Source: Chromatiales bacterium (lineage in GTDB: Bacteria > Pseudomonadota > Gammaproteobacteria > UBA6429 > Thiohalophilaceae). From it: 19,434 bases of DNA. Shown piece by piece: positions 1-10,366 of this stretch. Position 1 is the stretch's first letter. Each line of letters opens with the position of its first letter. A program made the position numbers and the translations under genes. The notes below the pieces were generated by a model that did no database searches, was not told the origin of the DNA, and was given only the letters and a program-made list of their open reading frames with translations. The stretch is taken from assembly GCA_027057985.1 (NCBI GenBank), contig JALUTJ010000519.1, forward strand, positions 1-19,434, given 5' to 3'.

Positions 1-30
1 GTCACTACGTTCCTTGAACCAACCTACAAA
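1..30. repeat. Partial intergenic palindromic repeat (one arm), cut by the window edge
   Basis: Just downstream of rpoS the minus strand reads TTTGTAGGTTGGTTCAAGG followed by AACGTAGTGAC. From memory, this matches the arm and loop of a widespread bacterial intergenic palindrome of the type GTAGGTTGGGTT...AACCCAACCTAC. Only one arm and the presumed loop lie in the window, so the inverted partner cannot be seen. No U-rich tract follows it, so it is not an obvious rpoS terminator. Confidence 0.4.
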
Positions 31-49
31 CTGTCATAAAAAGGCGATA

Positions 50-1057
50 TTATTTAATAAGAGCATCGACCGAGAAACCTTCACTTTCAAGGATCTCGCG
101 TAATTTTCGCAGTGCTTCAATCTGGATCTGTCTGACCCGTTCCCGGGTAACACCGATACTGTTACCCACCTCTTCGAGTGTAGAAACATCATGGCCATGC
201 AGCCCAAAGCGCCGGGTTACAACTTCACGTTGCTTCTCACTTAACTGGTTCAGCCAGTTTTCAATATTATCTCGAACGTCATCATCCTGTAACAGTACGA
301 TCGGGTCGATATTACTTTCATCCGGTATCGCATCCAGTAACGAGGTATCGGAATCCTGTCCTATAGGACTGTCAACCGAGGCAGTCCGCTCATTTAGCCC
401 CAGCATACGTTTAACATCATTGATCGGCTTGTCCAGCATTTCAGCAATTTCTTCCGGGCTGGGTTCATGATCCAGGGTTTGTGAGAGATGCCGGGCGGCA
501 CGTAGATAAATATTGATTTCCTTGACCACGTGAATTGGTAAACGAATGGTGCGGGTCTGGTTCATAATCCCCCGTTCAATCGTTTGCCTTATCCACCAGG
601 TGGCATAGGTTGAAAAACGAAATCCCCTTTCCGGATCAAATTTTTCCACCGCGCGAATAAGACCAAGATTCCCTTCCTCGATAAGATCCAGCAGCGCCAG
701 GCCACGGTTAAGATAACGCCGTGCAATTTTTACGACCAGGCGTAAGTTACACTCGATCATTTTTTTGCGCGCGGCTTCGTCCCCTTTTAGCAATTTGCGC
801 GAATAATAAACTTCTTCTTCGGCTGTCAGAAGCGGTGAAAATCCAATTTCATTCAGGTATAGCCGAGTGGCATCAAGCTGGTTGGCGGGAATCTCACCGG
901 CTGCATACTGCTTTTCTTCTTCAACGTCTTTTTCGGACTCGACATCGATTCCATCAACTGTTTCAATGTCCTCGTCGAGCAAAAGAACCTCATCGGAGAG
1001 AGGGGCATCTTCACCATCGGCGTTCATATTGTTATTCTTCTTTTCGTTTTCCGCCAT
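50..1057 (-). CDS. rpoS: RNA polymerase sigma factor RpoS (sigma-38)
   Basis: This is the general stress and stationary-phase sigma factor, which directs core RNA polymerase to stress promoters. The 335 residues match the family length. A variable Asp/Glu-rich N-terminus (about residues 13-50) is followed by region 1.2 ([11 protein letters not shown], from 62) and region 2 with [12 protein letters not shown] and [18 protein letters not shown]. The -10 recognition segment [17 protein letters not shown] lies at about 148-164. Region 3 and region 4 end in a helix-turn-helix with [19 protein letters not shown] (about 302-320). Lys179 in VVKEIN sits where E. coli RpoS has Lys173, the RssB contact for ClpXP turnover, so regulated proteolysis is plausible (inference). 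The gene lies 27 bp after nlpD, the classical arrangement in which rpoS promoters lie inside nlpD. Only a weak Shine-Dalgarno precedes the chosen ATG; Met11 is a possible alternative start. Confidence 0.98.
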   Translation of the reverse strand: MAENEKKNNNMNADGEDAPLSDEVLLLDEDIETVDGIDVESEKDVEEEKQYAAGEIPANQLDATRLYLNEIGFSPLLTAEEEVYYSRKLLKGDEAARKKMIECNLRLVVKIARRYLNRGLALLDLIEEGNLGLIRAVEKFDPERGFRFSTYATWWIRQTIERGIMNQTRTIRLPIHVVKEINIYLRAARHLSQTLDHEPSPEEIAEMLDKPINDVKRMLGLNERTASVDSPIGQDSDTSLLDAIPDESNIDPIVLLQDDDVRDNIENWLNQLSEKQREVVTRRFGLHGHDVSTLEEVGNSIGVTRERVRQIQIEALRKLREILESEGFSVDALIK

Positions 1058-1084
1058 ACCGCTTTTACAACCCTGTAATTTACC

Positions 1085-1855
1085 TCATCGTCGTCGTGGA
1101 AGGTACCTGAGTGGATTGACCGGTTTACCATTCCGACGAATTTCGAAATGTAATTTTGCTTTATTAAAACCTGTAGTACCCATATCGGCAAGTCTTTGTC
1201 CTAACTTTACTTTTTCATTCTCTTTTACAACCACACGTTCTGTATGGGCATAGGCACTAAAATATGACTCGTTGTGTTTTATAATGATCAGGTTACCGTA
1301 ACCCCGCAGGCCATTACCCCTGTAAACCACGCGACCCGCTGCTGCGGCCCTGACAGGTTGTCCTTTTTTCCCTTCAATATCAATCCCCCTGCGACCGGGA
1401 TCACGCATTGAAAAAGTGCTGACAAGTTTACCCCGGGTTGGCCAGTCCCAGTGCAGCTTTTTGTTGCTATTGCTGATCACGACTGGCCGCGGCGGTCGAA
1501 CTTCTCCACGCGGCACAGGTTTACTGCCCCTTGCTGGCGGTTTCCTCTGTGTCGTTTTATTCCAGTTATGTTTGATATCCGATTTTATCGGTACCACCCG
1601 CAACTTCTGGCGGGGAAAAATCGTATAAGGGGGGCGAATATGATTCCATCGCGCCACATCGCGGTAATCACGCCCGTATTCAAAGGCAATAGAATAAAGC
1701 GTTTCTCCCGGCTTTACATGGTGATGGGTCACAACTTTATTAACTGTATTGCTATTGTGAATTTTCTGCTCAGCAGGTTTAACAAAACGAATACAGCCAC
1801 TTATAAAAAGCAGAGAGATTATCAGTAGCAGTAAGGGCGTTTTTCTTAACAACAT
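1085..1855 (-). CDS. nlpD: Lipoprotein NlpD, LysM and degenerate LytM/M23 domain amidase activator
   Basis: NlpD is an outer-membrane lipoprotein that activates the AmiC-type amidase for septal peptidoglycan splitting. Numbering here uses an upstream TTG at 1861; the preferred ATG at 1855 is two codons later. A hydrophobic signal peptide ends in the lipobox ISGC (Cys23). A LysM peptidoglycan-binding domain spans about 46-92 (HVKPGETLYSIAFEYG...). A basic Pro/Arg-rich linker (about 93-125) leads to the LytM domain (about 139-255). The zinc site is degenerate. The first motif reads GRRGID, with Arg157 in place of His, and the last reads AKLHFE, with Lys236 in place of the first His of HxH. It is therefore expected to be catalytically dead, as in E. 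coli NlpD. It starts 9 bp after the yqaA-like stop and ends 27 bp before rpoS. Neither possible start has a convincing Shine-Dalgarno. Confidence 0.96.
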   Translation of the reverse strand: MLLRKTPLLLLIISLLFISGCIRFVKPAEQKIHNSNTVNKVVTHHHVKPGETLYSIAFEYGRDYRDVARWNHIRPPYTIFPRQKLRVVPIKSDIKHNWNKTTQRKPPARGSKPVPRGEVRPPRPVVISNSNKKLHWDWPTRGKLVSTFSMRDPGRRGIDIEGKKGQPVRAAAAGRVVYRGNGLRGYGNLIIIKHNESYFSAYAHTERVVVKENEKVKLGQRLADMGTTGFNKAKLHFEIRRNGKPVNPLRYLPRRR

Positions 1856-1864
1856 TAGCAAATA

Positions 1865-2446
1865 CTAATTTAATTTGTAGATCAAATAAGCCAGCAAAAT
1901 AACTATGACCGTGATCCAGCCAATTATATCCATGTATTTATGTAACTGTGATTCCATTTTTTCACCTCCCCATAACATCAGCGCCGAGACCGCATAAAAG
2001 CGAGCCCCACGTGCCAGCAGTGAAATAAGGATAAACGGCAACAACGCCATATTCAGCGCCCCCGCGGTAATAGTAAAGACTTTGTACGGCACTGGCGAAA
2101 AACCCGCGATAAAGATGACCCAGATACCCCACTCATGGAACCAGGCGATGGTTTCCTGGTAACGTTCCCAGTAACCAAAACGATGAATCCAGGGTTCCAG
2201 CAGATCCATGGCAAAGTAACCGGCAAAATAACCGGTAATCCCACCGAGCACAGAAAACAGGGTTGCAATCAGGGCAAAGCGCCAGGCCCTGTCCCGCTGT
2301 GCCAGCGACATCGGTGCCAGCATAATATCGACCGGCACCGGGAAAAAGGAAGACTCGGCATAACTCAGACCGGCGAGGTATCGCGGGGCGTGAGGATGAC
2401 GCGACCAGCGCATGGCAGCCGCGTAGGAACGTGTAAAAATACCCAA
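1865..2446 (-). CDS. YqaA/DedA-family inner-membrane protein
   Basis: This is a 193-residue polytopic protein of the DedA-related YqaA family, commonly found between pcm and nlpD in Gammaproteobacteria. Hydrophobic segments lie at about 57-80, 106-130, 134-158 and 173-191. Family hallmarks are ESSFFPVPVD (31-40) in the N-terminal re-entrant region and GFSPVPYKVFTITAGA (115-130). DedA proteins are linked to membrane lipid flipping or proton-dependent homeostasis; the exact substrate of this branch is not known to me. The start is TTG, directly adjacent to the pcm TAA. The codon choice is supported by an AAGGGAG Shine-Dalgarno 6 nt upstream and by the family N-terminus, since the next Met (residue 12) would remove only a short leader. 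Translational coupling to pcm is likely. Confidence 0.9.
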   Translation of the reverse strand: MGIFTRSYAAAMRWSRHPHAPRYLAGLSYAESSFFPVPVDIMLAPMSLAQRDRAWRFALIATLFSVLGGITGYFAGYFAMDLLEPWIHRFGYWERYQETIAWFHEWGIWVIFIAGFSPVPYKVFTITAGALNMALLPFILISLLARGARFYAVSALMLWGGEKMESQLHKYMDIIGWITVIVILLAYLIYKLN

Positions 2447-3103
2447 TTAAGTCTCCCTTATCAGTGGTACGAACATGACCATATCAAGATCTGTCTGTGT
2501 CAGGCTATCGCCATTACGTTGTAGTACGCTAAGTCGTTGCACATCGCTGCCATGAGGAATAATCAGACGTCCACCCTCTGCCAGTTGCTGGGTCAGCTCG
2601 GCGGGAATCTCATCCGGGGCAGCGGTAACAATAATGGCATCGAACGGAGCATGCTGCGGCCAGCCCCAGCTACCATCACTGAGTGAATAGCGGATATTGT
2701 TCAGCCCCAGCGCCGAGTGACGTTCACGTGCCTGCTCCAGCAACGGTGCAATACGCTCTACGCTGAATACCTGCTCGACAAAAGGGGCCAGGATCGCGGT
2801 CTGATATCCCGAGCCGGTACCGACTTCAAGCACCTTCTGTAATTGTGGATTATCGGCCAGCAATAGCTCTGTCATCCGTGCAACGATATAGGGCTGGGAG
2901 ATGGTCTGACCATGCCCAATTGGCAGCGCGGTGTCCTCATAGGCGCGACTGGCAAGCGCCTCATCGACGAAAATATGCCGCGGCGTCTGGCTGATAACCT
3001 GCAGCACCTGTTCATTCTGAATCCCCTCCTCGCGTAAGCGTTGAACCAGTCGATCACGGGTGCGTTGCGAGGTCATACCGATACCGGCGAGATCATACTT
3101 CAT
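2447..3103 (-). CDS. pcm: Protein-L-isoaspartate(D-aspartate) O-methyltransferase
   Basis: Pcm methylates abnormal L-isoaspartyl residues with S-adenosylmethionine and so starts repair of aged proteins in the cytoplasm. The 218 residues match the family. The conserved block [13 protein letters not shown] (63-75) contains the active-site Ser69. SAM-binding motif I is [13 protein letters not shown] (91-103), with the acidic ribose-binding end of the next strand at VFSVER (112-117). The Rossmann-type methyltransferase core continues through FDAIIVTAA. The gene starts 6 bp after surE and ends directly against the TTG of the next gene, so it belongs to a surE-pcm-yqaA-nlpD-rpoS unit. This neighbourhood fits its known role in stationary-phase survival. 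Confidence 0.97.
   Translation of the reverse strand: MKYDLAGIGMTSQRTRDRLVQRLREEGIQNEQVLQVISQTPRHIFVDEALASRAYEDTALPIGHGQTISQPYIVARMTELLLADNPQLQKVLEVGTGSGYQTAILAPFVEQVFSVERIAPLLEQARERHSALGLNNIRYSLSDGSWGWPQHAPFDAIIVTAAPDEIPAELTQQLAEGGRLIIPHGSDVQRLSVLQRNGDSLTQTDLDMVMFVPLIRET
2453..2459 (-). promoter_or_regulatory. Shine-Dalgarno deciding the TTG start of the yqaA-like gene
   Basis: The minus strand reads AAGGGAG, then six bases that include the pcm stop TAA, then TTG. The ribosome binding site therefore lies inside the last codons of pcm. It supports a TTG start and suggests that ribosomes finishing pcm re-initiate on the next gene. Confidence 0.75.
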
Positions 3104-3109
3104 GCTAAA

Positions 3110-3874
3110 CTACTTGCTATCCTGGTTGAGCCAGTCAGAGAGGCCTGAAAGCGCCTCATGGCGAGTTAAATCAACGTGAATCGGGGTCACCGAAACATAA
3201 CCATTACGCAGGGCGTAGAAATCTGTGCCCTCACCGGCATCCTGCTCAGCTCCAGGTGGTCCCACCCAGTAGATGGGGCGACCACGGGGATCGGCATCCC
3301 TGATCACCGGCTCCGCCTTGTGGCGGTGTCCAAGCCGGGTGGACTGTATGCCCTGGATTTCATCCCAGGGCAGGTCCGGGACATTGACATTGAGTATCGT
3401 ATTCGTCGGAAACGGCGCATGACGAAGCCGTTTGATCAGAAACCGCGCTACCTGTACCGCACTGTCATAATGTGTCAGGCTGTCGCTGCCGGGCTGAGAA
3501 GCCAGGGAGATGGCAATCGATGGCAGGCCCAGGAAACGCCCCTCCATTGCCGCCGCCACGGTACCGGAATACAGCACATCGTCCCCCATATTGGCGCCGG
3601 CATTGATGCCGGCAATAACCATATCCGGCTCCTGTTCCAGTAGACCGGTCAGACCAAGATGAACACAGTCGGTAGGAGTGCCGGAGACACGAATCACGTT
3701 ATCAGCAAGCTGTTTGGCCCGGATCGGGCTGTCCAGGGTCAGGGAGTTACTGGCGCCGCTGCGATCACGATCCGGGGCGACCAGAACCAGCGAGGCCATG
3801 TCGGCCAGTCCCTTGTGCAGGGCAGCAATGCCCGGTGCCTCAACCCCGTCATCGTTACTGATTAAAATTCGCAT
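3110..3874 (-). CDS. surE: 5'/3'-nucleotidase SurE
   Basis: SurE is a metal-dependent phosphatase that removes phosphate from nucleoside 5'- and 3'-monophosphates and from short polyphosphate. The 254 residues match the family. The metal-binding residues are visible: Asp8-Asp9 in ISNDDG, Ser39 in RDRSGASNS (the phosphate-loop region) and Asn91 in AGINAGANMGDDVLYSGTVAAAMEG. The gene heads the stress cluster and is followed after 6 bp by pcm. It is transcribed away from the Smr-domain gene; the 98-bp divergent spacer must hold its promoter, but I found no good consensus on the minus strand. Confidence 0.98.
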   Translation of the reverse strand: MRILISNDDGVEAPGIAALHKGLADMASLVLVAPDRDRSGASNSLTLDSPIRAKQLADNVIRVSGTPTDCVHLGLTGLLEQEPDMVIAGINAGANMGDDVLYSGTVAAAMEGRFLGLPSIAISLASQPGSDSLTHYDSAVQVARFLIKRLRHAPFPTNTILNVNVPDLPWDEIQGIQSTRLGHRHKAEPVIRDADPRGRPIYWVGPPGAEQDAGEGTDFYALRNGYVSVTPIHVDLTRHEALSGLSDWLNQDSK

Positions 3875-3911
3875 ACTGCAGGCTAACCTGTTCTGAATAA
3901 AAGAAATTATC

Positions 3912-3939
3912 TTAACATCACAGACCGTAATGTTACACT
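3912..3939 (+). promoter_or_regulatory. Predicted sigma70-type promoter for the Smr-domain gene
   Basis: A -35 TTAACA (3912-3917; 5 of 6 to TTGACA) and a -10 TACACT (3934-3939; 4 of 6) are separated by 16 bp, with an extended -10 TG at 3931-3932. The predicted transcript starts near 3946 and gives a leader of about 27 nt. This is the only promoter-like sequence I found on the plus strand of the surE/Smr divergent spacer. It is a consensus match, not proof. Confidence 0.45.
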
Positions 3940-3972
3940 AGGCATACCTGTACCCAAAGTGGCAAAAAGGAA

Positions 3973-4551
3973 ATGGCTGGTAAAAAACCTGATCACGAGG
4001 CTGCGCCCAAAAACGAAGACGAAGCTGCGTTTCGTCAGGCCATGGCTGGTGTTCGTCCACTGAAACAGGAAGCCCGTATTACGCCTGCTAAAAAGAAAAC
4101 CACGGCGGTCACACGGCGTAATAAGGAACAAGCGACCCTGAGCCAGGATCAAAATGTGTTTACCTTTTCTGATCCGGTTGATCTACGAGAGGTTCAAAGT
4201 GAAGAAAACCTCTTCTTTGCCCGTGCCGGCATTCAGCAAAAAGTCGCAAAACGTCTGCGCCGAGGTGAATATCCGCCAGAAGATGAACTCGACCTGCATG
4301 GTTATACGGTAAACGAGGCTCGCACCGCACTTGCCGATTTTATTGATAACTGTAAAAAGCAATATATTCGTTATGTTCGCATTATTCATGGCAAGGGGTT
4401 TCGTTCTGAAGATAAAATTCCAGTCATCAAAACTCATGTCGCTTACTGGCTGCCACAGCATCCGGATGTGCTGGCATTTGCTTCATGCCTTGCCAAAGAT
4501 GGCGGTAGCGGTGCGCTGTATGTACTATTAAGATCTGCGAAACGGAAATAA
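3973..4551 (+). CDS. Smr-domain endonuclease (SmrA/SmrB-like)
   Basis: This 192-residue protein has a basic, low-complexity N-terminal half and a C-terminal Smr domain. The N-terminal motif EAAFRQAMAGVRPLKQ (17-32) resembles the conserved start of E. coli SmrB and SmrA. The Smr domain shows DLHG (107-110), the signature linked to nuclease activity, then IIHGKG (137-142) and the GGSGALYVLLR tail (177-187). SmrB cleaves mRNA at collided ribosomes in E. coli; by homology this protein may do the same, but the C-terminal half looks more like SmrA (YdaL), so I leave the symbol blank. It is the only plus-strand gene between surE and truD, with its own predicted promoter. The nearest AGGA is only 1-2 nt from the ATG, which is unusually close, but the N-terminal family match favours this start over Met24. 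Confidence 0.9.
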   Translation: MAGKKPDHEAAPKNEDEAAFRQAMAGVRPLKQEARITPAKKKTTAVTRRNKEQATLSQDQNVFTFSDPVDLREVQSEENLFFARAGIQQKVAKRLRRGEYPPEDELDLHGYTVNEARTALADFIDNCKKQYIRYVRIIHGKGFRSEDKIPVIKTHVAYWLPQHPDVLAFASCLAKDGGSGALYVLLRSAKRK

Positions 4552-4621
4552 TCACTATCTAAAAAGCTATTTCAGATAACCATTACTTAAAGAATATATG
4601 GTTACTTGTATCTCTACGGTA

Positions 4622-5659
4622 TTAACCTGAATCAACCTGGTAACGAACAAGTTCTCGCAGTACGGCCGTGGCATAGCCACCGGCGGGGAGAAAAAAAGAT
4701 AACTTTAATACTCTGTTTGCTTTATCCATCTGCCACTGCAGGTCTTTAACCGATAAACGTAGACTTCGCCTGTCCTGTTGTAAGCGTGCATTTTTCAGCC
4801 CACGATCAAACAGGGGAAACTTTTCCGCCAGGCTCGCTTCCATTTGCGCCACCTCGGCTCTGGAGAGTAACTCACCTTTACCCCATAAAGGCCCACTGGG
4901 ATGAATGTCGTGCTCAGCAAGGCGTTGCTGGATTTTATTATCCACTTCATCAAGGATAAAATAACTGTGACTATTATCGAGTAACATAACATCACCGGAA
5001 ATAGCATCCGCCCATTTACCCATGGCAACACGTTGGGATAAAACCGAATTGAACATCGCAGCCCGTGCTGCCGAAAGATACATCGATCGCTTGAAGCGAT
5101 CTTTTTCTCGCCGGCCATTGAACATTCTGCTGGCCTTTTCAAGGTTCTGACCATTGATACCAAAACGTTGCTCGGTAAAATAATTAGGGACACCCTGTTG
5201 CATTATCTTGCTGATACGTACAGCGAGATCGGAATCATCCCCCTCGACATCCCTGATAATGAGATTAAATCGATTTCCCAGCAGACTGCCACGCCGTAAC
5301 TTTCTACTATGACGAGACGTTTCCAGGATGCGAATATTTTCTGACTCAAGTTCCGACCAGTCGGGATCCGGGCGTCCCGGTAACCAGACACTGAACCACT
5401 GCGTGGTGATAGCGCGTTTATCCTTGATGCCCGCATAACTGACATCCAACTTACGTACACCAGCAACCTGGGCAATCTGGCGACAAAGCCAGTCGGTATT
5501 GGTATCGGTTTTCTCGATATGCAGCAAGGCATGCTCCCCTTCACCGCTGGGCGAAAAGGAAAAAACCTCATCCACTTTAAAGTCGGAAAGTTGTTGCCGG
5601 ATAATGCCGCTTAAGGCAGGGGCAGCGTAAGCATACTCGCAGTCTTCGATAGCCGACAT
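4622..5659 (-). CDS. truD: tRNA pseudouridine(13) synthase TruD
   Basis: TruD isomerises uridine 13 of tRNA(Glu) to pseudouridine. The 345 residues match E. coli TruD closely in length and register. The catalytic aspartate is Asp80 in the motif YAGIKDKRAITTQWFS (75-90). Asn129 and Phe131 in GNRFNL are the conserved active-site partners. NYFTEQRFGINGQNLEKA (159-176) is the family signature, followed by the TRUD insertion domain. The ATG shares one base with the ispF stop (TAATG), so the gene is coupled to ispF-ispD. It is the last gene of the minus-strand run and faces the Smr-domain gene head-to-head at its 3' end. Confidence 0.97.
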   Translation of the reverse strand: MSAIEDCEYAYAAPALSGIIRQQLSDFKVDEVFSFSPSGEGEHALLHIEKTDTNTDWLCRQIAQVAGVRKLDVSYAGIKDKRAITTQWFSVWLPGRPDPDWSELESENIRILETSRHSRKLRRGSLLGNRFNLIIRDVEGDDSDLAVRISKIMQQGVPNYFTEQRFGINGQNLEKASRMFNGRREKDRFKRSMYLSAARAAMFNSVLSQRVAMGKWADAISGDVMLLDNSHSYFILDEVDNKIQQRLAEHDIHPSGPLWGKGELLSRAEVAQMEASLAEKFPLFDRGLKNARLQQDRRSLRLSVKDLQWQMDKANRVLKLSFFLPAGGYATAVLRELVRYQVDSG

Positions 5660-6126
5660 TAGATCAGCAGCACAACCGCCATCACTGCAATACCTTCAGC
5701 ACGGCCGGTAAAACCCATTTTCTCGGTGGTAGTTGCCTTGATGCTGACATTGTTTTTCGCAGTTGCCATATCAGCAGCCAGTATAGAACGCATAGCATCG
5801 ATATAAGGCGCCAGCTTTGGTGCCTGGGCGATAATGGTAATATCGGTATTACCCAGTTTCATCCCGGCATTGCGTACCAGCTGCATCACCTGCTTTAACA
5901 GCACCCGGCTATCGACCCCTTTGTAGCTGTCATCACTATCCGGGAAGTGCTTACCAATATCCCCCAGAGCCAGTGCGCCGAGCAAGGCATCGCACAGCGC
6001 ATGGATCACCACATCACCATCGGAATGGGCTTCCATCCCTTTCTCATGAGGTATCTCGACCCCGCCAAGCACCAGCTTGCCACTGTTACTGAATTTATGA
6101 GCATCATAGCCCTGGCCGATTCGCAT
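5659..6126 (-). CDS. ispF: 2-C-methyl-D-erythritol 2,4-cyclodiphosphate synthase
   Basis: IspF catalyses the CMP-releasing cyclisation step of the non-mevalonate (MEP) isoprenoid pathway. It has 155 residues and forms a homotrimer in its family. The zinc ligands are Asp8 and His10 (GYDAH) and His42 ([11 protein letters not shown]). The CDP-binding region includes [11 protein letters not shown] (55-65) and the C-terminal [19 protein letters not shown]. The ATG overlaps the ispD stop by one base, and the stop overlaps the truD start in the same TAATG way. ispD and ispF are separate genes here, not the fused IspDF seen in some Proteobacteria. Confidence 0.98.
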   Translation of the reverse strand: MRIGQGYDAHKFSNSGKLVLGGVEIPHEKGMEAHSDGDVVIHALCDALLGALALGDIGKHFPDSDDSYKGVDSRVLLKQVMQLVRNAGMKLGNTDITIIAQAPKLAPYIDAMRSILAADMATAKNNVSIKATTTEKMGFTGRAEGIAVMAVVLLI

Positions 6127-6839
6127 TATTGTTTACCCTGTTGCTGTAAATAAAACCCGGCCAGTGCCAGGTCTTCCGGTCTTGTAATCTTAAGATTATC
6201 CGCATGCCCTTCTACCAGTAGTGGCTGGTAACCGGCATATTCCATTGCGGAAGATTCATCCGTAATCAGGATATTATTCTCAAGTGCATCCTGCAATGCA
6301 TTTTTTAACAGGCCAAAAGGAAACATCTGCGGTGTTAAGGCATGCCAGAGTCCCTCGCGCTGCTCCGTGCATTTTACCCGTGTTGTGTCTTTGAGTGCAC
6401 GTTTCATGGTGTCACGTACCGGGATCGCGAGCAGTCCACCACTTTCATGCTGCTGTGCGCTCTGCAGTAGAAGATCCAGGTCTTCTGTTCGCAAACAGGG
6501 GCGCGCCGCATCATGCACCATTACCCAGTCATCTTTTGCCGTACTGCGCTGTAAAAAAGTCAGGGCGTTTAAGACCGTATCACAGCGTTCATTACCTCCA
6601 TTGATCACATGAAGCGGCTTTTGCAGGCTAACATCGAGCCCCGGCCAGTACTCATCTGATTCGGATATCGCGACAACGATCTCAGTTACCGCGGGATGAG
6701 CTGCAAAAATGGAAAGGGTATGTTCAAGAACGGTTTTATTGCCAAGCCTGAGATATTGCTTGGGTAGCGGGGATTTCATGCGTTTGCCGACACCGGCAGC
6801 GGGAATAATAACCTTTACCGCAACATTACTGCTTTTCAT
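6126..6839 (-). CDS. ispD: 2-C-methyl-D-erythritol 4-phosphate cytidylyltransferase
   Basis: IspD joins CTP to MEP in the third step of the MEP isoprenoid pathway; the next-but-one enzyme, IspF, is encoded directly after it. The CTP-binding loop [17 protein letters not shown] carries Arg20 and Lys27 at the E. coli positions. Other family features are [11 protein letters not shown] and [12 protein letters not shown] chose the ATG at 6839 (237 residues) because it places PAAG 12 residues from the start, as in E. coli. It overlaps the end of ftsB by 14 bp. Upstream alternatives are an ATG at 6857, which has an AGG 6 nt before it, and a GTG at 6881. The pyrG product two genes upstream of ftsB supplies CTP, an incidental functional link. 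Confidence 0.96.
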   Translation of the reverse strand: MKSSNVAVKVIIPAAGVGKRMKSPLPKQYLRLGNKTVLEHTLSIFAAHPAVTEIVVAISESDEYWPGLDVSLQKPLHVINGGNERCDTVLNALTFLQRSTAKDDWVMVHDAARPCLRTEDLDLLLQSAQQHESGGLLAIPVRDTMKRALKDTTRVKCTEQREGLWHALTPQMFPFGLLKNALQDALENNILITDESSAMEYAGYQPLLVEGHADNLKITRPEDLALAGFYLQQQGKQ

Positions 6840-7122
6840 CTTTTTTATTTTTATCATCAACAACCTGGATATAGGTTTCACCCTTTTTGATCATACCCAG
6901 TTCATTACGGGCACGCTCTTCAATCGCGGCATCACCTTTTTTTAAATCATTCACCTCGGCCATCAGTGATTCATTGCGCTGACGAATTTTATTATTTTCT
7001 TTTTGCTGCAGGGTGATTTTTTTCTGCAAGCGCCAGACCGTGGCCAGGCTACCATCACCCAGCCAGAGATCATATTGCAGTACCAGGAAAAGGAGGACAA
7101 ATATGACACCCAGTATTCGCAT
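6826..7122 (-). CDS. ftsB: Cell division protein FtsB
   Basis: FtsB is a small bitopic inner-membrane protein that forms the FtsQLB complex and helps trigger septal peptidoglycan synthesis. The 98 residues have a short cytoplasmic start, one transmembrane helix (about 3-20, ending at the LQYDLWLGDGS motif), a periplasmic coiled coil (about 28-64) and the conserved EERARNELGMIKKGETYIQVV segment (68-88). The lysine-rich tail is not conserved in general. A good GGAGG Shine-Dalgarno lies 8 nt before the ATG, in the 19-bp gap after eno. The 3' end overlaps ispD. Confidence 0.96.
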   Translation of the reverse strand: MRILGVIFVLLFLVLQYDLWLGDGSLATVWRLQKKITLQQKENNKIRQRNESLMAEVNDLKKGDAAIEERARNELGMIKKGETYIQVVDDKNKKDEKQ

Positions 7123-7141
7123 CAGTCTGTCCTCCGCAGGT

Positions 7142-8449
<1,308 letters not shown>

Positions 8450-8499
8450 TTAACGCTAAACTTTAAATTTTTATCTATGCCATCATGACACATGTATTT

Positions 8500-10194
<1,695 letters not shown>

Positions 10195-10231
10195 CTAATC
10201 AATGAATTACCGTGCCGTTGAATTGAGTCCT

Positions 10232-10260
10232 ATTGTGAGTGTTTTTGCCTTGTTTTTCAA
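10232..10260 (-). promoter_or_regulatory. Predicted sigma70-type promoter for pyrG
   Basis: On the minus strand a -35 TTGAAA (10255-10260; 5 of 6) and a -10 CACAAT (10232-10237; 4 of 6) are separated by exactly 17 bp, within an A/T-rich stretch. Transcription would start near 10225, giving a leader of about 64 nt before pyrG. It sits alone in the 205-bp tilS-pyrG spacer and would drive pyrG-eno-ftsB-ispD-ispF-truD. No transcription terminator for tilS was recognised in this spacer. Confidence 0.5.
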
Positions 10261-10366
10261 TCCTTAAGCAGAAAAAAGCTCGTTACAGGATCATAAAACT
10301 GTCATCAATGCCCGCACATGAAAACACGATACACGACATGAAGTGATGCGTTTTTGATCTCACAAC

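Noticed and set aside
1451..1828. Long plus-strand open frames opposite nlpD, and similar ones opposite rpoS, surE, eno, pyrG, dnaE and rnhB
   Set aside because: They are antisense or frame-shifted shadows of strongly conserved genes, show no family motifs and have low-complexity or implausible composition.
4574..4613. Inverted repeat TAACCAT/ATGGTTA between the converging Smr-domain gene and truD, a possible bidirectional terminator
   Set aside because: The stem is A/T-rich with a 14-nt loop and no U-run follows on either strand. The position is suggestive, but the structure is too weak to call.
10307..10345. Repeated ACATGAA words (near 10317 and 10337) in the tilS-pyrG spacer as an operator or riboswitch
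   Set aside because: Seven-base words in a short A/T-rich spacer are easily found by chance, and no riboswitch-like architecture is visible.
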